Assembly: GCA_002402635.1 (NCBI GenBank)
Contig: DHGE01000126.1
Span: 5,478-69,477, forward strand
Source of the DNA: Deferribacterales bacterium UBA4806
Lineage (GTDB): Bacteria > Chrysiogenota > Deferribacteres > Deferribacterales > UBA228
Length of the DNA: 64,000 nt
Direction: 5' to 3'
The position numbers and the translations under genes are program-made. Below, in pieces: positions 17,620 through 25,955 of this stretch. Within the stretch, counting starts at the first letter, position 1. The number at the start of each line of letters is the position of its first letter. Under the pieces are notes generated by a model. The model was not told where the DNA came from, made no database searches, and worked only from the letters and a program-made list of their open reading frames with translations.

Positions 17620-18295
17620 CTAATCCTAAAATTTTATGTAACTGTAATGAAATAATTACTCTATCTCTAAATTTATCAGGGAAAAAGAAAAGAACCCCTT
17701 TATTTTTTGTATCTGCATTCATAGGACTGATGATAAACATTCCCTTATACCCCATACTATCTAATTCTATCATATCCGTAACCACAAAATCTCTATCTTT
17801 ATGATAATAAGGAGAAACAGTAGAAGCAACTACATATTTAAAAATAACTGGAGTTTTATTCCAATTATAAAAATCTATTCCTAACTCTCCAATAGGACGT
17901 GATTGATTTTCAGAGGAAGGTCCTTTTCTATCTATAACCCAACCTCCACGACCTTGTATCTCTGATATAACAGGAATTGGTAAAGAACCATTAGTTTCTA
18001 TTTGGACATAATGTCCTGCCAATAATAAAATTCTAATAAAATCAATACAATTCTCTGCCAAGAGAGGTTCTCCACCTGTAATCAATACTTGTTTGGTTTT
18101 AATCTTATTAAATACATCATCCGCAGAATATTCTATTCCGCCTTTAGAGGATTGCGCTTTAACAGTGTCGCAGTAGATACAACGTAAATTACATTTTTGA
18201 AATCGAAGGAATATACAAATACTTCCCTGAGGAAAGAAACCGGATTCTCCACTAATAGAAACAAAAGGTTCTTCATGTAGATATAATTTCTTCAT
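17615..18295 (-). CDS. queE: 7-carboxy-7-deazaguanine synthase (radical SAM)
   Basis: 226 residues. It has the radical SAM cluster motif C35-NLR-C39-IY-C42 (CxxxCxxC), preceded by EPFVSISGESGFFPQGS, the usual QueE N-terminus. Then come KQVLITGGEPLL (the GGEP motif) and IETNGS. It converts CPH4 to CDG. The ATG overlaps the queD stop, and a strong AAAGGAG lies upstream. Confidence 0.93.
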   Translation of the reverse strand: MKKLYLHEEPFVSISGESGFFPQGSICIFLRFQKCNLRCIYCDTVKAQSSKGGIEYSADDVFNKIKTKQVLITGGEPLLAENCIDFIRILLLAGHYVQIETNGSLPIPVISEIQGRGGWVIDRKGPSSENQSRPIGELGIDFYNWNKTPVIFKYVVASTVSPYYHKDRDFVVTDMIELDSMGYKGMFIISPMNADTKNKGVLFFFPDKFRDRVIISLQLHKILGLA

Positions 18296-18720
18296 ACCTT
18301 TTCTCCTTTATTACTTTCTTGCCTCAAAAAAAATTCTACATCTTTTCTTTCTAATATAGCTACACTATCGGGCGATTCCCAAATACTAATACTTTCTACG
18401 CCTTCAAGTTTTGCTTTGAATACCAACTGCTTCCATATCCAAAGTAACAGATTCTCCGCTGTCGGATTTTCTACATAATTATTAAGAACATTATGGTCTA
18501 ATAATTCTATTATGTGTTTCGACATTACTTTCTTCAATTCTGAAAAATCAAAAACCATTCCACTTTCTAAATCAATGCGTTTTTTGATTGATACCTTTAC
18601 TTTCCATTCGTGTCCATGCCAATTATAACATTTACCATTATAAAAAGGTAATCGATGAGCAGAAGCAAAAGACATCGTCTTCGAAACTGTAACAAATGGT
18701 AATTCTTTTTTTTCTTCCAT
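18292..18720 (-). CDS. queD: 6-carboxytetrahydropterin synthase
   Basis: 142 residues of the PTPS fold. FASAHRLPFYNGKCYNWHGH gives the zinc His triad (H22, H35, H37) and the catalytic Cys (C31). DFSELKKVM and LLDHNVLNNY follow, with NPTAENLLLWIW typical of QueD. It makes CPH4 from dihydroneopterin triphosphate. It is first in the queD-queE pair and lies directly behind a shared-class promoter. Confidence 0.95.
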   Translation of the reverse strand: MEEKKELPFVTVSKTMSFASAHRLPFYNGKCYNWHGHEWKVKVSIKKRIDLESGMVFDFSELKKVMSKHIIELLDHNVLNNYVENPTAENLLLWIWKQLVFKAKLEGVESISIWESPDSVAILERKDVEFFLRQESNKGEKV

Positions 18721-18744
18721 ATAAGAATTCCTCCTTCTATATAT

Positions 18745-18774
18745 ATTATAAGCAAAAACATTATTTCATTTAGG
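18745..18774 (-). promoter_or_regulatory. Phage promoter, shared class (copy c)
   Basis: Minus-strand CCTAAATGAAAT, 12 nt, TATAAT, with an AAATTTAC extension upstream also seen in copy a. It drives queD-queE. Confidence 0.78.
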
Positions 18775-18792
18775 GTAAATTTAAAAAAAATT

Positions 18793-20328
18793 TCACCAAT
18801 AACTCCCTAATATAGCTCTACCCATCTGTAACCGTTGAAGAACTGTAACAGGACGAGATATATCAAAATCAGAATCACGGATTACAATAGGGTTAATTCT
18901 CATAAGCCCTATTCTTTTTTCCTCCGGTGTTTGATTTAATCCAAAAATTGCTGTAGCGTGAGCCATTTTTCTTTTATCCTCACTAAAATCCTCCATAGTT
19001 AACAATTCTTTTTCATACCCAGCCGCTTTTATCTGTGTTACAGTGATAACTAAACAATTATATTCCTGGGATAAATTTCTTAACCTCTGCCAAATTCTAT
19101 TTTGCTGGTGTCTAAAATCTAATCGAATAATATCCGAATCAGGAGCCAATATATCCACATAATCTATAATAATAACATCAGGTTCAAACCCATCTTCTTT
19201 TTTCCAAGCAGACAAATAAGATTTAATATCCCTAACTGACAATGTTTCATTAGCGTGAGTACTCATACGGAAGGAAGCATTATACTTTTTCCCAAATTCC
19301 CTTAAATATCTATATGCCTCTTCCCAAATTAATGGAGATACTTCTTTCTTGTAAACCAACCAAGGACTTCCTTTCAATTCTCTACAGTTATGACAAGGTT
19401 GATACTCCGGATAATCCCTAGCTAACTTAACTAAATTATCGTATGTAATTTCCCTTTTATTTTTAAGGATTGCTCCATGTTCACACTCTCTTTCTTTTTT
19501 ATTACATTTATCCATTTGATTATTTAAACAATCCACGGTAGGCACCCACATAGGTTGGCAATACCTTTCCTGGTCTGACCTACCTGCTAAATAAATTGCA
19601 AAACGTCTTAATTGTTGAAGTTCCGTCATATCCCCAGCTTGAAAAAAGGCTACCCTATTCCCGCATCTAACTGCTCTAAAAGCAATATCAATTAAGGTGA
19701 AAGTTTTTCCAATTTTTTCTCTACCCATCATTGCTACAAACCCACCTCTAATCATTTCTGAATTCCAAAACTGCCCTATCGCTTTCGGAAAAAGGATTAA
19801 AGGTTGTTCTCTTTCTGTAAATGCTTTCTTAATTTTTTCCTTAACCTGTCTAGAAAATGGGTCTATAGTGGTAGCATCTTCTTTTATCAATGGAGCATAT
19901 TTTGTAAGTATCTCAGCAGTAGTCTCCAAATTTCCTTTTCTTAATTCAAATTCCGCATCTTCCAATATGAGTTTAGTATGCCTTTCCTCAAAATACTTTT
20001 TAGCTAAATCCACCTTATATTTATCCGGTTCTGTTTTAGCATATTCCTCAGATAAGCTACCTAAAATCTCTTCAATCCATTCACCCTTTTCCTTAGACAA
20101 TCCTGCCTTTAGTTTTTCAATATAAATATTCTCAATATCCTTCCCCGGAGCTTTATTGTATTCATCGAAATATTCTACACACCAGCTAGTTAACATCTTT
20201 GCAGTATCTGATTCCATCCACTTGGGACTCCATAACTTACGTATTTGGTGAAGATATTCGGTAGAAGTTATCATCCCAATAACTATCTGTCTTTCAATAA
20301 ATTCGCTGGTATTTTCTATCTCACTCAT
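18793..20328 (-). CDS. DnaB-like replicative helicase with Cys-rich insertion
   Basis: 511 residues. A short helical N-domain leads to a RecA-like motor: GFVAMMGREKIGKTFTLID (Walker A at 202-209), VAFFQAGDM, DVIIIDYVDIL (Walker B) and VTQIKAAG. Between Walker A and B there is an insertion with six Cys (about 257, 267, 275, 282, 312, 315; for example CHNCREL), which looks like one or two zinc sites. Standard DnaB lacks this. It should unwind the fork with the adjacent AAA+ loader. Confidence 0.85.
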   Translation of the reverse strand: MSEIENTSEFIERQIVIGMITSTEYLHQIRKLWSPKWMESDTAKMLTSWCVEYFDEYNKAPGKDIENIYIEKLKAGLSKEKGEWIEEILGSLSEEYAKTEPDKYKVDLAKKYFEERHTKLILEDAEFELRKGNLETTAEILTKYAPLIKEDATTIDPFSRQVKEKIKKAFTEREQPLILFPKAIGQFWNSEMIRGGFVAMMGREKIGKTFTLIDIAFRAVRCGNRVAFFQAGDMTELQQLRRFAIYLAGRSDQERYCQPMWVPTVDCLNNQMDKCNKKERECEHGAILKNKREITYDNLVKLARDYPEYQPCHNCRELKGSPWLVYKKEVSPLIWEEAYRYLREFGKKYNASFRMSTHANETLSVRDIKSYLSAWKKEDGFEPDVIIIDYVDILAPDSDIIRLDFRHQQNRIWQRLRNLSQEYNCLVITVTQIKAAGYEKELLTMEDFSEDKRKMAHATAIFGLNQTPEEKRIGLMRINPIVIRDSDFDISRPVTVLQRLQMGRAILGSYW

Positions 20329-20348
20329 TTTTTATCTCCCTATAATAT

Positions 20349-20378
20349 ATTATAACCAAAATCTCATTTTCATTTAAG
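20349..20378 (-). promoter_or_regulatory. Phage promoter, shared class (copy d)
   Basis: Minus-strand CTTAAATGAAAA, 12 nt, TATAAT; a two-mismatch version of the shared box. It drives the helicase gene. Confidence 0.65.
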
Positions 20379-20386
20379 ATAAATTT

Positions 20387-21037
20387 TCATTTTTCTCCTT
20401 TGTATATTTCTAAACGATAATTAACCTTATCTTTCCCTCCTATCCTTCTAACTCCTTTTTTTGTACACATTTCCATAATCCGAGATACTAACCTTTCATC
20501 TACAAATTTACCTACTAATTGTTCCAAACTAAAATTTGAAGTAAAAATAGTAGGCAACATATTATTATATCTATTATCCACTATTAAATACAAAGTAAAA
20601 TAAGCCCAATCGGTAGTTAATTCTGTACCAAGGTCATCCAAAACCAATAAAGAAGCATTACTATATAAATCAATTATATCTTTTTCTATTTCCTTCTGAT
20701 ACTGATTAGGTATTTTATTATAAGTGCTCTTTATCTTCAATAATAAATCTGGTACTCTTGTAAATATGTATTGCTTAGCAAACCAGGGAGTTCGGTCTCC
20801 AATATACTCATAAGAATTGGGACGTAACATTTCTCTAACGTGTGATATATCAAGCACCTTAAATAAAGATTGTGCTAAGGTAGTCGCAGCACGTATAGTT
20901 TTACCACTTCCTGAAGGGCCGTAGAAAAATAAACTCCTGTTCAAATCTGTCTCTGGGATATCAATTTCAATACCTTTTAATACAGAAATTACTCTTTCCG
21001 GCATTCCTGTGAATTCTAATAAATCTACATTTTCCAT
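20387..21037 (-). CDS. AAA+ helicase loader (DnaC/DnaI-like)
   Basis: 216 residues. Walker A FFYGPSGSGKTIRA is near 31-42, Walker B SLLVLDDLGTEL follows, then the sensor region IFTSNFSLEQL and the DERLVSRI arginine-finger box seen in DnaC/DnaI/IstB ATPases. The N-terminal partner domain is short. It would load the DnaB-type helicase encoded next to it at the origin. The ATG has AAAGGAGG upstream. Confidence 0.85.
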   Translation of the reverse strand: MENVDLLEFTGMPERVISVLKGIEIDIPETDLNRSLFFYGPSGSGKTIRAATTLAQSLFKVLDISHVREMLRPNSYEYIGDRTPWFAKQYIFTRVPDLLLKIKSTYNKIPNQYQKEIEKDIIDLYSNASLLVLDDLGTELTTDWAYFTLYLIVDNRYNNMLPTIFTSNFSLEQLVGKFVDERLVSRIMEMCTKKGVRRIGGKDKVNYRLEIYKGEK

Positions 21038-21039
21038 AA

Positions 21040-22365
21040 CTAATCCTCCTTTTCTTTTTCTTTATTTTTATATTTTCGTTCTTGTTCCTCTTGATATTGT
21101 AAAGCTATTTCATCTGCTCCTTCACAAATACCAAATATTCCTGTTCGATTAGAACCTCTAACTTGAATATTTATTTGCTCCTTTTGTATTTGCATAGACT
21201 TCCTAATCCTCATATAATATTCCCGGAACTCTTTTGCGTCCATTACTGATTTTACTTTTGAATAATCATAATTTTTTACATACCATTCTAAAATCTCATT
21301 AATTTCCTGTTCACTCCTTCCATTTTCTTCACTTAAAATCTGAAATTCCTTTGCCCAATCTAGTCTTTTATTTGGTGGTAAAGTTATCTTTATAGCTTTA
21401 GACAAAGTTTCTGCCATTTCTAAGTATTTTTTAGGTAGTTGTTTTTTATTAGCCTCAAACAAAAAATAACTAAATCCCCCACCTTTAGCAAAATTGTTCC
21501 ATAAAGTGCTATCCAATGATAATCTTTGATTTTCATTTTTTACAATGGTGTAAAGAACTCTTTTTATTTCTGATATACTCCAAGTTTTAAATAAAAGTTC
21601 ATCAGGGATATTATATTTTTTACAAAAATTCTCTAAACTTTTTGCGGGCATATTATTTTTGTTACAAATGACTGGTCTTCCATTCATCAGGTTTTCTATC
21701 ATTGTATAAATTCTTTTGTAAACTTTAGTGGTGGAGTCTTTATGTTTCGTAGTACCAGTGAGATTGTTCCAAAAATTTAAAATTTTTTGTACATCTGAAC
21801 TGTAACGTTCCGTAGGAACGTAAGATACTTTAGTATCTATATTTTTTATATCTAATTCTTTATTATCTAATTTATTATTATCTATATTATTTAAGGTTTT
21901 GCTTAACCCCCCCTTTAAGGTTTCGCTTAACCCCTCCTTAAGATTATCCTTAATAGGTATTAAGGTTTCACTTAACCCCCCTTTAGATAAATCTTTAAGG
22001 GTAGTTAATGTTTTTTCTAATACCTTTTGTAATATTTTTTGATATTTTTGAGGATAGGTAGGATTAATATAAATCTTTCTAATCTGTGCTCCGTCATATC
22101 TTATCTCATATTCTATATATAGATACTCTAATTTATATAATTTATTAATCATACTTGATATTGTTTCAGGTCTAATATTTATTAATTTACTGAGATATTT
22201 ATTGCTTGCCCAGCAATACCCTTGTTCATTACTTGTTAGATTATTTAAAAATCCAAATAATATTTTTTCCGTACTTGATAATTTTTCATTAAATAAAATT
22301 TCTGCTGGGATTACAATATTAGGTAATCCCAGTGAATTTATTTTTGTATATTCTATATTTTTCAT
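21040..22365 (-). CDS. Replication initiator (winged-helix, O-protein-like)
   Basis: 441 residues. Residues 10-90 form a helix-turn-helix domain of the replication-protein type (LSSTEKILFGFLNNL, then ASNKYLSKLI and RPETISSMINKLYKLEYL). A low-complexity middle carries GGLSETL/GGLSKTL repeats, the translated face of a DNA repeat cluster. A DnaD-like helical region follows, with a tail ending in EILEWYVKNY and AKEFREYYMRI that resembles the next gene upstream. Together with the adjacent loader and helicase this is the plan of lambda O/P-type initiation. Confidence 0.78.
   Translation of the reverse strand: MKNIEYTKINSLGLPNIVIPAEILFNEKLSSTEKILFGFLNNLTSNEQGYCWASNKYLSKLINIRPETISSMINKLYKLEYLYIEYEIRYDGAQIRKIYINPTYPQKYQKILQKVLEKTLTTLKDLSKGGLSETLIPIKDNLKEGLSETLKGGLSKTLNNIDNNKLDNKELDIKNIDTKVSYVPTERYSSDVQKILNFWNNLTGTTKHKDSTTKVYKRIYTMIENLMNGRPVICNKNNMPAKSLENFCKKYNIPDELLFKTWSISEIKRVLYTIVKNENQRLSLDSTLWNNFAKGGGFSYFLFEANKKQLPKKYLEMAETLSKAIKITLPPNKRLDWAKEFQILSEENGRSEQEINEILEWYVKNYDYSKVKSVMDAKEFREYYMRIRKSMQIQKEQINIQVRGSNRTGIFGICEGADEIALQYQEEQERKYKNKEKEKED
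21841..21982. repeat. Iteron cluster with AT-rich flank, candidate replication origin
   Basis: On the plus strand, copies of TTAAGGTTTYRCTTAACC start at 21891, 21915 and 21960. A degenerate copy at 21938 makes four units 22-24 bp apart. Each unit continues into a C-run. To the left, 21841-21890 is almost pure A/T with repeated TTATTATCTA words, as expected for an unwinding element. The cluster is inside the initiator gene, as in lambda ori within gene O. No origin assay is available here. Confidence 0.6.
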
Positions 22366-22387
22366 CTCATACCTCCTTCGGGATTTA

Positions 22388-22780
22388 TTAATATAAATCT
22401 TTTCTAAAATTTTTAAAATACTTTTTATTCTCTTTTTTCATTATATTCTCTAAACTCGTGAATTTCAATCGAAAAAATCTCCCGGACTCTATTAGTGGTA
22501 TATTTTCTTTTTCTATGTTATTCCAATACCAATCTAATACTGCTTGAACTCGTTCTGTACTTACATTATTATATTCCACTAATTTCTTTATTTCATATGT
22601 CCATTGGCAAATCTGATAAGGAGTAATTTTTATATTTTTTTTAATTTGTAGGATAGTGGCTAGTTCGTAGGCCAATAAAAAATAATCATCATTGTTAATA
22701 ATACACTTTTTTTGAAAAAAATCAACTCCAAAAAATTGATTATTGTAATTTCTAGTATTACTATAATTATTTGTTTGCAT
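22388..22780 (-). CDS. DnaD-like replication accessory protein, 130 aa
   Basis: The C-half has VQAVLDWYWNNIEKENIPLIESGRFFRLKFTSLE-type sequence (key words LDWYWNN and ESGRFFRLKF). This matches the conserved end of phage replisome organisers and the end of the neighbouring initiator (ILEWYVKN... AKEFREYY). I read it as a free-standing paralogue of the initiator's C-terminal domain, perhaps binding loader or DNA. The AGGGGTG site precedes the ATG. Confidence 0.5.
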   Translation of the reverse strand: MQTNNYSNTRNYNNQFFGVDFFQKKCIINNDDYFLLAYELATILQIKKNIKITPYQICQWTYEIKKLVEYNNVSTERVQAVLDWYWNNIEKENIPLIESGRFFRLKFTSLENIMKKENKKYFKNFRKDLY

Positions 22781-22781
22781 T

Positions 22782-24065
22782 CTACACCCCTATTATTATT
22801 TCTGGATATTCTTTACTTCTAACTGTCAGGTTAGGTTTCATGAAAAGTGGAATATTGAATTCATTACATTGTATAATCAGAGATTTAACCCATTTCCATT
22901 CTGGTTGACCTTCTGACATCCCAGTTGACCTAGACCTTCCTCCTACAATTAGCCACTCGATAGGTGGATTTTTTGGAAGTACTATATGTTCCATTAAAGG
23001 TTCACATGAAATAAATCTGGTAGGATGATTTATTTGTTCGAAAATTTCTAAGGCAAGATTCATTCTTTTTTGAGTATCTGCCGTAGCCCCTAACCAGCAA
23101 GTTTCTGGCCACCTGAATTCTAAATAACGTTTAGGATTTTTAGTAAGAATAATGCAATTCCATTGAGGAGATTTTTTCATACTTTCTATCACCTGTTCAA
23201 TCCACTCTTTCTTTACCCAATCACCAAGCATATCTCCCATAGACACTGTAAAAACATTGTGAATACCAGATTCATTTTTCCTGTTTTCTGGTATTTTTGT
23301 GTTTTCTGGAGCTGATAATCTTTTAGGATAGAAATGAGGTTCAAATCCATGAGGATAAAAACGATTAGCTATATCTCGAGCGTAACAGTAGGGGCATCCG
23401 TGTTTACATCCTGTAATGGGATTCCATGTCCACTTTGCCCAGTCGATATTTTCATTGGTAGTATTAAAAGTAGGTTTTTCAACTTCTTTTCTTTCCTTTT
23501 TTTCTTTTCTAAGTTCTCCTGCCGCTTTATCAATGGAGATTTCTCCTACGATAACTTTGTTTTTTATTTCTTCATTATCTGAATCCAATATTGTTCTGGC
23601 ATTACTAACGGTGGAGGAACCTACTCCTAATATTTCAGCAGTTTTTTTATGGGAAGGTTCTTTTTGTTCTTGAATCAAATTTTTGGTACCAAAAATTTGA
23701 TTTTTAAATTCTTTACTTTTACGGTCACCACCTCTTTTCTGTCTTTTATCCAAGGCTTCAATACATCTTAATATTTCTGCCTGGGTGAGATTTCTACGAT
23801 TTCTTTGATTATGAATAGCATACTCTAAGGCATGTCTTTCGGACTTAAATTCGTATTGTACCACCGGTATATCTTTTATCCCTGCTTGTTTTGCCGCTTC
23901 AAGTCTGGTATGCCCATCAATTACAATGTTTCCCCATAAAACAATTGGTAATGCTTCATCATACCCTTGTTCTTCCATATTTTCTTTTATAGCTTGTAAA
24001 ATAGCATCATTTATATCAAATATGGAATTAAAAGGTTCCTGTGTTTTGATTTCATCAATTTTCAT
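22782..24065 (-). CDS. ParB-like domain fused to DUF5131 (Gp37/Gp68) three-Cys protein
   Basis: 427 residues. Residues 1-100 are a ParB/sulfiredoxin-type domain (NIVIDGHTRLEAAKQAGI, then NQRNRRNLTQAEI), and a helix-turn-helix (AEILGVGSSTVSNAR) follows near 143-157. From about 210 it is the phage Gp37/Gp68 family, with WNPITGCKHGCPYC giving C220, C224, C227 in the CxxxCxxC spacing of radical SAM enzymes. The chemistry is unknown. The partner methyltransferase-like gene lies directly upstream and overlaps by 11 nt, the usual pairing for this family. Confidence 0.8.
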   Translation of the reverse strand: MKIDEIKTQEPFNSIFDINDAILQAIKENMEEQGYDEALPIVLWGNIVIDGHTRLEAAKQAGIKDIPVVQYEFKSERHALEYAIHNQRNRRNLTQAEILRCIEALDKRQKRGGDRKSKEFKNQIFGTKNLIQEQKEPSHKKTAEILGVGSSTVSNARTILDSDNEEIKNKVIVGEISIDKAAGELRKEKKERKEVEKPTFNTTNENIDWAKWTWNPITGCKHGCPYCYARDIANRFYPHGFEPHFYPKRLSAPENTKIPENRKNESGIHNVFTVSMGDMLGDWVKKEWIEQVIESMKKSPQWNCIILTKNPKRYLEFRWPETCWLGATADTQKRMNLALEIFEQINHPTRFISCEPLMEHIVLPKNPPIEWLIVGGRSRSTGMSEGQPEWKWVKSLIIQCNEFNIPLFMKPNLTVRSKEYPEIIIGV

Positions 24066-24867
24066 TTTTTTCCTCCTTTTCTTTTTCTGTATAATTATAT
24101 TTATATAATAATTCCTGTCCTTCCTTTGTATCTATACTGATAAATCTGAATGTTTTTATATCATACTGTTCCGTATTAGTTCCAAAAAGTAATAACCATT
24201 GGTATTTTGAATGTATTTGTAAAAGTGAGTTATCTCTAATCCATATATATTTTTTATTTAATTGGGATATAATGGAAAAAAGTGTTACTTCCTTATACTT
24301 TTTAAAGCATTCTCTTCCGCCTTTTTCATAAGCAGTGCGATTTCTTTTTATCTGTGTAGCGTTAATGTTTAGAATAATATCCATTCTAGGATTGTTTTGA
24401 ATAAAAGAAATAAGGGCCTTGTAGTCTTCTAAAATGAATCCATAAGGGTCGAAATATAATAGCCCGTATCTATATTTTTTACCTCCTAAATCATATAGAA
24501 CTTCTTGCATATTTCTTCTACGAAAATTTATCTCTATTTTTGTATTTTTTACCATTGGTAAAAATCTGTGATAATAATTTCTTTTTAATTCTTTCATTTC
24601 TTTTTTATCCCTTTCTATTAGGTATAATTTCATTGGAATTTTTGTGTAAGGTAAAAGACTTTTTAAAAATATTTGAGGAGAGGTAAGATAATCAGGGTTC
24701 ATATCCTTGGCAGTGCAATCTATAAAATATAATTCATTTTCAAACCATTTATTATATTTATACTTGTTATAAATAAATATTAATTTTCTGATTTGGGTAT
24801 TAATTAAATACCGTAAATCCTTTTGTTTAAAAGGTGTTATTTCTGACATTTTTTCTAATGCACTCAT
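24055..24867 (-). CDS. Three-Cys-motif partner protein (TcmP-like)
   Basis: 270 residues. The central YGLLYFDPYGFI is the DPYG/DPPY-like loop of the three-Cys-motif partner family, which resembles class I methyltransferases. FIDCTAKDMNPD and LYLIERDKKEMKEL mark the cofactor strands. TcmP proteins are defined by occurring beside a protein with the CxxxCxxC Gp37/Gp68 motif, which is what is seen here. Substrate unknown. Strong AAGGAGG before the ATG, overlapped by a palindromic repeat that could regulate it. Confidence 0.65.
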   Translation of the reverse strand: MSALEKMSEITPFKQKDLRYLINTQIRKLIFIYNKYKYNKWFENELYFIDCTAKDMNPDYLTSPQIFLKSLLPYTKIPMKLYLIERDKKEMKELKRNYYHRFLPMVKNTKIEINFRRRNMQEVLYDLGGKKYRYGLLYFDPYGFILEDYKALISFIQNNPRMDIILNINATQIKRNRTAYEKGGRECFKKYKEVTLFSIISQLNKKYIWIRDNSLLQIHSKYQWLLLFGTNTEQYDIKTFRFISIDTKEGQELLYKYNYTEKEKEEKNEN

Positions 24868-24876
24868 TTGTTGCCT

Positions 24877-24943
24877 CCTTATAATTTAAGGTTTTATTTG
24901 TTAATTACCTTATAATCTAAGGCAATTTTTTTCTCCTTATAAT
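24877..24943. repeat. Repeated palindromic box, candidate operator
   Basis: CCTTATAATTTAAGG (24877-24891) and CCTTATAATCTAAGG (24908-24922) are near-palindromes 31 bp apart, about three helical turns, with a half-copy CCTTATAAT at 24935. The first covers the ribosome site of the TcmP-like gene. This arrangement suits repressor binding or an RNA-level switch. Confidence 0.45.
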
Positions 24944-24944
24944 A

Positions 24945-25862
24945 TTATATTTTACCCATCAATTGCCTTACTATATAATCTGCTTCTTTTTGTGGCAATT
25001 CAGCAGGGTCTTCTTTCATATTTATATTCACTCTCCAAGCTTTTATACCTCTCATTTTTAATTCCGCGGATAATTTATCAGCCTGTTGATTAGCCTGGGG
25101 TTCTCCATCGAATAGTATTGCTACCTTTTTAAAATGGTGTGCTATTTGTTTTACTTGAGCTTGTGTATAACTTATTCCAAATATAGCAAATGAATAAATC
25201 CCTAATCTCCATACATCTGTTATCCCTTCTACACATATACCTATTTCTCTCCATTTTTCCTGCTTTCCGTAAAGAATAGTTTGGTGTTCTATCAGCTCCC
25301 TTTCTTTTGGGCAGGCTTTGTATCTTAATCTTGACGATTTTAATATAGAACGTCCTTGAAAAGATACTATATTTCCATTCCAATAAATGGGAGCTATAAT
25401 TCTATTTTTATAATCGGAATTATCTAATTTAGATACCGGCCCAGTCCCTAATAAATTCCATTCTTGTTCTAATTTATCTGGGTCGAAATTTCTAGAGATA
25501 AGATATTGTTTATGTGATTCTAAAAGTTTTCTACAATTCGAAGGAAATTCAAATGGTTTGGTTTTGACTATTTCTTTTTTAACTTTTTCTATGTTACTTT
25601 TTTTATTATATTCCTGTATTAGTTCCTTTATTTGTGTAAAGGATAATCCTGACAATTTAACTAGTGTTTCTACAATGGGGTGACTTCCGCACCTCCAACA
25701 ATTGCTAGAGGTTAATTCTTCGGGAATACCTAAATGATATCCTTCCTCACCAGATTCACAAAAGGGACAATTTACATTACACCAACCTTTTGTAGCGTGA
25801 TGATGTTCACCTTTTCTTACATAAGGAATATTAAGGTCGGATAACAATTTAGAGGCACTCAT
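24945..25862 (-). CDS. DNA primase (DnaG-type, zinc and TOPRIM)
   Basis: 305 residues from the ATG at 25862, which has TGGAGCG upstream; a TTG start six codons earlier is possible but poorer. The N-terminal zinc domain shows NCPFC and NCWRCG. The catalytic core includes YKNRIIAPIYWNGNIVSFQGR, and the TOPRIM motif follows with CVEGITDVWRLG and AILFDGEPQA. It would prime lagging-strand synthesis for the DnaB-type helicase. It is compact and has no helicase-binding tail. Confidence 0.88.
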   Translation of the reverse strand: MSASKLLSDLNIPYVRKGEHHHATKGWCNVNCPFCESGEEGYHLGIPEELTSSNCWRCGSHPIVETLVKLSGLSFTQIKELIQEYNKKSNIEKVKKEIVKTKPFEFPSNCRKLLESHKQYLISRNFDPDKLEQEWNLLGTGPVSKLDNSDYKNRIIAPIYWNGNIVSFQGRSILKSSRLRYKACPKERELIEHQTILYGKQEKWREIGICVEGITDVWRLGIYSFAIFGISYTQAQVKQIAHHFKKVAILFDGEPQANQQADKLSAELKMRGIKAWRVNINMKEDPAELPQKEADYIVRQLMGKI

Positions 25863-25925
25863 TATTCGCTCCAGAAACAATAAATAATTTGAAAAGAAGG
25901 TTCATTTTTTATAACCTCTATATAT

Positions 25926-25955
25926 ATTATAGTTAAAAATCACATTTCATTTAGG
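25926..25955 (-). promoter_or_regulatory. Phage promoter, shared class (copy e)
   Basis: Minus-strand CCTAAATGAAAT, 12 nt, TATAAT. It sits at the 3' end of the sigma-like gene and reads into primase and the genes beyond. Confidence 0.75.
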
